A DNA stretch of 64,000 nt from Ashinkailepas kermadecensis. Taxonomy: Eukaryota; Arthropoda; Thecostraca; Neolepadidae. A program made the position numbers and the translations under genes. Shown here piece by piece: positions 54,794 to 64,000 of the stretch. How positions within the stretch are numbered: the first letter of the stretch is position 1; each line of letters opens with the position of its first letter. The notes beneath the pieces are model-generated. The model saw only the letters and a program-made list of their open reading frames with translations, was not told the origin of the DNA and searched no databases. The DNA is taken from NCBI GenBank assembly GCA_034440615.1, contig JAOTOM010003846.1, positions 1 through 64,000 on the forward strand, written 5' to 3'.

Positions 54794-56368
54794 ATGACAG
54801 GTGATAGGTTGGTGTATCTTACAATAACTACAGAAGCTGTAGAAAAGCTGTTGCAGAATATAAAACCTAATAAAGCTTCTGGACCAGATGATATATATGC
54901 TAGGGTTTCAGTAGAGTGTGCTAAAGCTTTAGCAGTTCCCCTAGGTATAATTTTCAGGCGGTCTATGGAATATTCTGAAGTGCCTGAAGATTGGAGAAAT
55001 GCAAATGTAGTACCAATTTTCAAAAAGGGAAGTATGAAGTGTGTAGGGAACTACAGGCCAGTCAGTTTGACCTCAATAGTTTGCAAGGTACTAGAAAATC
55101 TGGTTAAGCAGAACGTTCAGATTCATCTTGATAGGCACAATCTTTTAAGGGATACTCAACATGGATTTCGATCTCGAAGGATTGTTTAACTAACCTTTTG
55201 GAGTTCATGGAGTATGTTACTTAAGAAGTAGACAATCAAAGCAGGATAGATGTTGTGTACTTGGACTTTAGCAAAGCTTTTGATAAAGTTCCACATGGGA
55301 GGCTAATTCATCAACTACAGCAACATGGGATTGTTGGAAAATTTATAGGTTGGATGGAAGCATGGTTGAGGGGAAGGAAACAAAGGGTAATGTTAAATGG
55401 ATGTAAATCTGATTGGAAGGATGTTCTGAGTGCAGTACCACAGGACTCTGTTCTAGGGCCACTTCTCTTTATCATCTTTGTGAATAACATTGAGGTAGGG
55501 CTGAGGAATAGAGTGTTCAAATTTGCGGATGACATCAAGCTGGTAGGAGTGGCAAACAGTTGTGATCAATCTGGAAATATCCAACTAGACTTGGAGGACC
55601 TAAAAAGGTGGACTGATCAATGGCAGATGTCTTTCAACTACGTCAAGTGTAAGGTTATGCATCTGGGGTCTGGAGGTGAGACTTTCAGATATACAATGGG
55701 AGGGAGGGAACTGAATGTTATTGAAGAGGAAAGGGACTTAGTTGTGTTGGTTTCAAAAGACCTTAAAGCAGAAAAGCAATGTAGCTCAGCTAGGAACAGG
55801 GCACTCAGAATGCTGGGACTCATTAATAGAAGTGTGATGTATAAGAGCAAGGAAGTCATGAAAAAACTGTACTTAGCATACGTGCGACCTCACTTGGAAT
55901 ATTCTGTACAATCTTGGAGCCCCTACCTAGAAAAAGATATAGACAAGTTAGAGAGAGAGAGAGAGAGAGTGCAGCGCAAAGCAACTAGACTCATCAGTGG
56001 AATAGGTAACTTAGAATATGGAGAAAGGCTTGTGTCATTAGATATGTACTCACTCAAGTATAGGAGATTAAGGGGGGACATGATTGAAATGTACAAAATT
56101 GTTAAAGGACCAGATCAGGTCAATTTAAATGGCGCTCTTCAGTTTAGAGTATCACATAGGGGTCATCGATTCAGGTTAGACAAGTTGAGGTGTAGGACAG
56201 TTAAGCGACAACTTAGTTCACTTAGACAACTTAGACAACTTCAGTCAAAGGGTTGTTGATCAGTGGAATGGGCTGCCTGCTGATGTTGTGGCGAGTTCCT
56301 CATTGAATGTATTTAAAAGTAGGGTGGATAAATGTTTTAGACAGGAAAATCTTGTTTTTGAGTTCTAA
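54794..56368 (+). pseudogene. CR1-like reverse transcriptase, frameshifted
   Basis: It would copy LINE RNA at the target site. In order: LLQNIKPNKASGPDDI, PVSLTSIVCKVLENLV and QHGFRSRR. After a frame change near 55182 come LTNLLEFMEYV and a stop codon at 55222-55224, then YLDFSKAFDKVPHG (first catalytic Asp), PQDSVLGPLLF and FADDIKL at 55522-55533. A thumb region with SARNRALRMLGLINR follows. The family normally has PQGSVLGP, so Gly is replaced by Asp at 55444-55446. A (GA)n run at 55951-55969 has expanded in frame, inserting ERER before VQRKATRLISG. A frame change near 56235, at a duplicated AGACAACTT, precedes VVDQWNGLPADVV and the stop at 56368. Confidence 0.9.
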
Positions 56369-56648
56369 TTTGTGATGAATGGGGTGAGATTTATGTTAAG
56401 TAAGTGTGCACGGCACAGACCCCTTTAAGCAGGCATAGATACAGTTTGAAAATTATTGATAAGGCATTCAATCCACATGTGTTAAGAGAGATCAGGGGAA
56501 TAGGGCTGGAAAGCTAGGGTAGATAGGCATTGATAGGTGTGTGGGATATTGGAGGACTGGTTCTTCAGGATGTGGGATGTTTGGGGAGAGTCTTTTTACC
56601 AGGCTTATATTATCTGCCATTTACAGACTTAATTGGATGGGCCCTTGG

Positions 56649-57115
56649 GTCTCTTATTAAGTCTAAACGCTTTATAACTTTATATAGGGTGTACCTAGCA
56701 GTAGATTCAGCACCTTCCTTCGGGATGTGATACTGATGAGATTGTCTATGGTAGCACAATGGGTATGATGGGAGGAGTTTGTAATTGTTGAGTGTGTTAT
56801 GCAATAGCAAGTGAGTCTCTTATTAAGTCTAAACGCTTTATAACTTTATATAGGGTGTACCTAGCAGTGGATTCAGCACCTTCCTTCGGGATGTGATACT
56901 GATGAGATTATCTATGGTAGCACAATGGGAGTGTGTTATGCAATAGCAAGTGAATTGGTGCTAGATAGGCTGCGATATATAGCTTCCTAGGAACTTGAGA
57001 TAAGGGATTGATTTGGGTGAGAGTATATACATTTCTAGTACCTTTTCCAGATAGGCTTAACCCACATGGGCCCCTGTGGCTCTTATTAAGCCTTAACACT
57101 TTATGACTTTATGAC
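56649..57115 (+). repeat. Tandem LINE 3' ends, three copies
   Basis: The block beginning (G)CTCTTATTAAG(T/C)CT occurs at 56649, 56815 and about 57079. The first two share about 140 bp, including CAGCACCTTCCTTCGGGATG, and differ by a 27-bp deletion. The third is just the terminal part. Confidence 0.85.
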
Positions 57116-57955
57116 TCTCCGAAACGTTTCCTTCACCGCCTCAATATTTGACCAGTATAAGCATGGGTGGAGGCTTGTGCACTTTCGGTATTGCCGCTGA
57201 ACGCCAAACAAAATATCGGTGCTCCCATGCAATACTGATATTGTTATGACCATCCCAATGGCTACCGAATACTGGTACACATTTCCTGAATTTGCAGAAG
57301 ACACCAAGCTTCTTTTAAATAAAAATAAATATGTTGCTCGATAGATCCGGGTACAAATTCGGAGTTCCGTATCGATGAAAAGGCATGTATGTTTGGCTCT
57401 GACCATGCAACGCTAATAATTTTCACGATTAGCATTTAGTTTAAGGCATTGCATGAAAGTAATGTGGCTAAATCAGATGGTGGCAACACCAATAATTCTG
57501 CGAAGCCTCCACCTGTGAGTATGAGGCTTGCTTCTTGTTAGGAAGAAGGCCATAAATCAAGGGAAGAGGTGCGCCTCCCACCTCCCCATGCAGTGAACAG
57601 ATGCTTGAACAGCGAGATTGCAGCATAGAAAGTACCGTAGCACGGCCAATGTCGTGTGTTGATGAGCACCCACAGATGTTTGCGGGTTCCTTAGACAACC
57701 ATACTGGATTCATATTCTTCGTAATCCTCATCACAATTGGCATGTAGAATAAACATGCCTCCGGCCAGTGTGCGTACGAATCATCTGGCCAGGAGCCTGT
57801 GATTCACTTAATGAGTTCGAATTTTGTTGAAGTTCTCTTGCACGAGACGAAATTAGTATAAGTCTTACCGTCTCTCTTGACGGAAAGTCAATTCATCACG
57901 GTTTTCATATTAACTAGAGGCCTATCATTTCGCAAAGCGAAATGTTTGAAAGACG
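57116..57955. other. Unannotated sequence between LINE and satellite block
   Basis: No gene or repeat recognised. Confidence 0.4.
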
Positions 57956-58719
57956 ATCAAAACCAAACATAACCAAGCATAACCAAACCCAGCCAAACCT
58001 GGCCATACCTAGCCATACCGAACCGAAGCCAACCGAAAACTAACCAGAACCTAAACTAACCTAGCCAGACCCATTTCGACAAACATAAACTAACCTAACA
58101 TAACCAATCACAACCAAACCTAACCTAACCAAATCTAACCTAACCTAACCTAACCTAACCTAACCTAACAAACATGACCAAATATAACCCAACATAACCC
58201 AACCTAACCTAACCTAACCTAACCAAACCTAACCAAACCTTACCAGACCTAACCGAAACTAACCCCAAGCCTAACAAAATCTAACCTAGCCTAACCTAAC
58301 CCAACCTAACCTAACCTAACCTAACCAAACCTAACCAAACCTAACCTAACCAAACCTAACCAAACCAAACCTAACCAAACCTAACCCAACCAAACCTAAC
58401 CTAACCAAACCTAGCCTAACCAAACCTAACCTAACCAAACCTAACCTGAACAAACCGAACCAAACCCAACCAAACCCAACCAAACCAAACCAAACCCAAC
58501 CAAAACCAACCAAACCCAACCAAACCCAACCAAACCCAACTAAACCCAACCAAACCCAACCAAACCCAACCAAACCCAACCAAACCCAACCAAACCCAGC
58601 CAAACCCAACCAAACCAAATCCAACCAAACCTAACCAAACCAAATCCAACCAAACACAACCAAACCAAATCCAACCAAACCCAACCAAACCAAATCGAAC
58701 CAAACCCAACCAAACCCGA
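57956..58719 (+). repeat. Interstitial telomere-like repeat (CCTAA variants drifting to CCAAA)
   Basis: Degenerate AACCTAACC units, including a run of perfect CCTAA near 58135-58170, grade into CCAAACCTAA and then AACCCAACCAAACCC. CCTAA is the complement of the TTAGG arthropod telomere unit. More repeats continue on the right, so this is internal or subtelomeric and not a chromosome end. Confidence 0.8.
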
Positions 58720-58727
58720 CGCTAATC

Positions 58728-58920
58728 TCTCTACCTCTACCTCTACCTCTACCTCTTCCTCTATCTCTTCTCTATCTCTATCTCTATCTCTATCTCTATC
58801 TATATCTCTTCTCTACCTCTACCTCTACCTCTACCTCTACCTCTACCGCTACCTCTACCTCTACCTCTACCTCTACATCTACCTCTACCGCTATCTCTAC
58901 CTCTACCTCTACCGCTACCT
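58728..58920 (+). repeat. (CTCTAC)n hexamer array with CTATCT variants
   Basis: Hexamers CTCTAC dominate, with CTATCT at 58765-58805 and occasional CTCTACATCTAC or ACCGCT variants. Confidence 0.95.
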
Positions 58921-61232
58921 CTGTATCTCTGTATCTCTGAATCTCTGTATCTCTGCATCTCTGCATCTCTGCATCTCTGCATCTCTGCATCTCTGCATCT
59001 CTGTATCTCTGCATCTCTGCATCTCTGCATCTCTGCATCTCTGCGTCTCTGCGTCTCTGCGTCTCTGCGTCTCTGCGTCTCTGCGTCTCTGCGTCTCTGC
59101 GTCTCTGCGTCTCTGCGTCTCTGCGTCTCTGCGTCTCTGCGTCTCTGCGTCTCTGCGTCTCTGCGTCTCTGCGTCTCTGCGTCTCTGCGTCTCTGCGTCT
59201 CTGCGTCTCTGCGTCTCCGCGTCTCCGCGTCTCCGCGTCTCCGCGTCTCCGCGTCTCCGCGTCTCCGCGTCTCCGCGTCTCCGCGTCTCCGCGTCTCCGC
59301 GTCTCCGCGTCTCCGCGTCTCCGCGTCTCCGCGTCTCCGCGTCTCCGCGTCTCCGCGTCTCCGCGTCTCCGCGTCTCCGCGTCTCCGCGTCTCCGCGTCT
59401 CCGCGTCTCCGCGTCTCCGCGTCTCCGCGTCTCCGCGTCTCCGCGTCTCCGCGTCTCTGCGTCTCGCGTCTCCGCGTCTCCGCGTCTCCGCGTCTCCGCG
59501 TCTCCGCGTCTCCGCGTCTCCGCGTCTCCGCGTCTCCGCGTCTCCGCGTCTCCGCGTCTCCGCGTCTCCGCGTCTCCGCGTCTCCGCGTCTCCGCGTCTC
59601 CGCGTCTCCGCGTCTCCGCGTCTCCGCGTCTCCGCGTCTCCGCGTCTCCGCGTCTCCGCGTCTCCGCGTCTCCGCGTCTCCGCGTCTCCGCGTCTCCGCG
59701 TCTCCGCGTCTCCGCGTCTCCGCGTCTCCGCGTCTCCGCGTCTCCGCGTCTCCGCGTCTCCGCGTCTCCGCGTCTCCGCGTCTCCGCGTCTCCGCGTCTC
59801 CGCGTCTCCGCGTCTCCGCGTCTCCGCGTCTCCGCGTCTCCGCGTCTCCGCGTCTCCGCGTCTCCGCGTCTCCGCGTCTCCGCGTCTCCGCGTCTCCGCG
59901 TCTCCGCGTCTCCGCGTCTCCGCGTCTCCGCGTCTCCGCGTCTCCGCGTCTCCGCGTCTCCGCGTCTCCGCGTCTCCGCGTCTCCGCGTCTCCGCGTCTC
60001 CGCGTCTCCGCGTCTCCGCGTCTCCGCGTCTCCGCGTCTCCGCGTCTCCGCGTCTCCGCGTCTCCGCGTCTCCGCGTCTCCGCGTCTCCGCGTCTCCGCG
60101 TCTCCGCGTCTCCGCGTCTCCGCGTCTCCGCGTCTCCGCGTCTCCGCGTCTCCGCGTCTCTGCGTCTCTGCGTCTCTGCGTCTCTGCGTCTCTGCGTCTC
60201 TGCATATCTGCATCTCTGCATCTATGCATCTCTGCATCTCTGCATATCTGCATCTCTGCATCTCTGCATCTCTGCATCTCTGCATCTCTGCATCTCTGCA
60301 TCTCTGCATCTCTGCATCTCTGCATCTCTGCATCTCTGCATCTCTGCATCTCTGCATCTCTGCATCTCTGCATCTCTGCATCTCTGCATCTCTGCATCTC
60401 TGCATCTCTGCATCTCTGCATCTCTGCATCTCTGCATCTCTGCATCTCTGCATCTCTGCATCTCTGCATCTCTGCATCTCTGCATCTCTGCATCTCTGCA
60501 TCTCTGCATCTCTGCATCTCTGCATCTCTGCATCTCTGCATCTCTGCATCTCTGCATCTCTGCATCTCTGCATCTCTGCATCTCTGCATCTCTGCATCTC
60601 TGCATCTCTGCATCTCTGCATCTCTGCATCTCTGCATCTCTGCATCTCTGCATCTCTGCATCTCTGCATCTCTGCATCTCTGCATCTCTGCATCTCTGCA
60701 TCTCTGCATCTCTGCATCTCTGCATCTCTGCATCTCTGCATCTCTGCATCTCTGCATCTCTGCATCTCTGCATCTCTGCATCTCTGCATCTCTGCATCTC
60801 TGCATCTCTGCATCTCTGCATCTCTGCATCTCTGCATCTCTGCATCTCTGCATCTCTGCATCTCTGCATCTCTGCATCTCTGCATCTCTGCATCTCTGCA
60901 TCTCTGCATCTCTGCATCTCTGCATCTCGGCATCTCTGCATCTCTGCATCTCTGCATCTCTGCATCTCTGCATCTCTGCATCTCTGCATCTCTGCATCTC
61001 TGCATCTCTGCATCTCTGCATCTCTGCATCTCTGCATCTCTGCATCTCTGCATCTCTGCATCTCTGCATCTCTGCATCTCTGCATCTCTGCATCTCTGCA
61101 TCTCTGCATCTCTGCATCTCTGCATCTCTGCATCTCTGCATCTCTGCATCTCTGCATCTCTGCATCTCTGCATCTCTGCATCTCTGCATCTCTGCATCTC
61201 TGCATCTCTGCATCTCTGCATCTCTGCATCTC

Positions 61233-61235
<3 letters not shown>
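58921..61235 (+). repeat. Octamer satellite TCTC(C/T)GC(G/A) in ordered variant blocks
   Basis: Eight-bp units in five blocks: mostly TCTCTGCA (58953-59037), TCTCTGCG (59038-59213), TCTCCGCG (59214-60156, one 3-bp loss near 59465), TCTCTGCG (60157-60196) and TCTCTGCA (60197-61235). The first 30 bases are TCTCTGTA-like. Divergent units cluster at the 60205-60250 boundary. Every frame on both strands is open, giving artefactual proteins of hundreds of residues. Confidence 0.97.

Positions 61236-61327
<92 letters not shown>
61236..61327 (+). repeat. (TC)46 microsatellite
   Basis: Perfect TC dinucleotides joining the octamer satellite to the ATCC array. Confidence 0.97.
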
Positions 61328-61331
<4 letters not shown>

Positions 61332-61349
61332 ATCCATCCATCCATCCAC

Positions 61350-61385
<36 letters not shown>

Positions 61386-61505
61386 CCGTCCATCCACTCA
61401 TCCATCCATCCATCGATCAATCCATCCATCCATCCATCAATCCATCCGTCCATCCGTCCATCCATTCATCCGTCCGTCCGTCCATCCATCCGTCCGTTCG
61501 TCCGT

Positions 61506-61541
<36 letters not shown>

Positions 61542-61667
61542 CCATCCGTCCGTCCATCCATACATCCATCAATCAATCAATCAATCAATCAATTCATCCA
61601 TTCATTCATTCATTCATCCATTAATTCATTCATACATTCATCCATTCATCCATCCATCCATCCATCC
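61328..61667 (+). repeat. (ATCC)n array with CGTC and AATC variants
   Basis: Tetranucleotide units, mainly CATC/CATCC, with interspersed CCGTC and, near 61560-61650, AATCAATC and ATTCATTC variants. Confidence 0.95.

Positions 61668-64000
<2,333 letters not shown>

Larger units (their letters stand above)
54790..57115 (+). mobile_element. CR1/Jockey-group LINE, 5'-truncated, with tandem 3' ends
   Basis: Plus-strand fragment starting inside the reverse transcriptase, with no endonuclease and no RNase H. It is followed by a 3' untranslated region whose terminal block is present three times. The last copy ends with two 8-bp units (CTTTATGA, CTTTATGA, C) at about 57098-57115, the kind of short 3' microsatellite found on CR1-type LINEs. 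Reverse transcriptase motifs and the C-terminal WNGLPADVV...FKSRVDK block support the CR1-like assignment. The copy is inactive. Confidence 0.85.

Noticed and set aside
57956..58719. True chromosome telomere
   Set aside because: Units are degenerate and more than 5 kb of other repeats follow, so it is interstitial or subtelomeric.
58796..61624. Open frames of 335-889 codons on both strands
   Set aside because: They are translations of the octamer, TC and ATCC arrays ([22 protein letters not shown] repeats). The arrays contain no stop in any frame, so length is not evidence of coding.

Overview
The window is eukaryotic, almost certainly arthropod and plausibly a crustacean. It has spliced minus-strand exons with GT/AG junctions, non-LTR retrotransposons, a tRNA-derived SINE, long interstitial arrays related to the arthropod telomere motif (CCTAA/TTAGG), and micro- and minisatellites throughout. 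No prokaryotic features were seen. The species cannot be named from this sequence.

The only host gene I can assemble lies on the minus strand. Three exons join in frame: 44604-44515, 30842-30636 and 27241-24295. The first two rebuild the C-terminal two thirds of a FYVE-like zinc finger of the Piccolo/Bassoon/Fife/RIM/rabphilin class (C-x2-C-x4-C-x2-C, 13 residues, W-L-C-x2-C). The third adds 982 residues of Pro/Ser/Gly/Gln-rich, probably disordered sequence. This suggests a presynaptic active-zone scaffold protein. The start of the finger lies upstream, to the right, and was not found. A candidate later exon at 7024-6790 is phase-compatible but unproven.

Region by region. 1-4990: a degenerate I-group non-LTR retrotransposon on the minus strand. 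5-24 kb: mostly unannotated sequence with small tandem repeats and a 36-bp palindrome. 24.3-27.2 kb: the large exon. 27.56-28.46 kb: a foldback element built from 42-bp repeats around a CCTAA-bearing loop. 30.6-30.8 kb: the second zinc-finger exon. 33.2-36.8 kb and 40.65-43.8 kb: two elements, each with inverted repeats of about 0.9 kb around a coding-like core. Both lie in one 13.7-kb intron, with two 30-bp minisatellites between them. 43.9-47 kb: the first zinc-finger exon, set between a 43-bp array that repeats its own splice donor and a 28-bp array that repeats a branch-point-like motif. 52.9-53.75 kb: a 16-bp array. 54.8-57.1 kb: a 5'-truncated CR1-like LINE. 57.95-64 kb: a series of satellites (TTAGG-like, CTCTAC, an octamer with CpG-graded blocks, TC, ATCC) ending in more than 2.3 kb of perfect ATCT that runs off the window.

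The strongest candidates for new biology are the exon whose splice donor has become a minisatellite, the two long-inverted-repeat elements with unrecognised core proteins, and the octamer satellite whose blocks are ordered by CpG loss. All alignments and junctions were read by eye.
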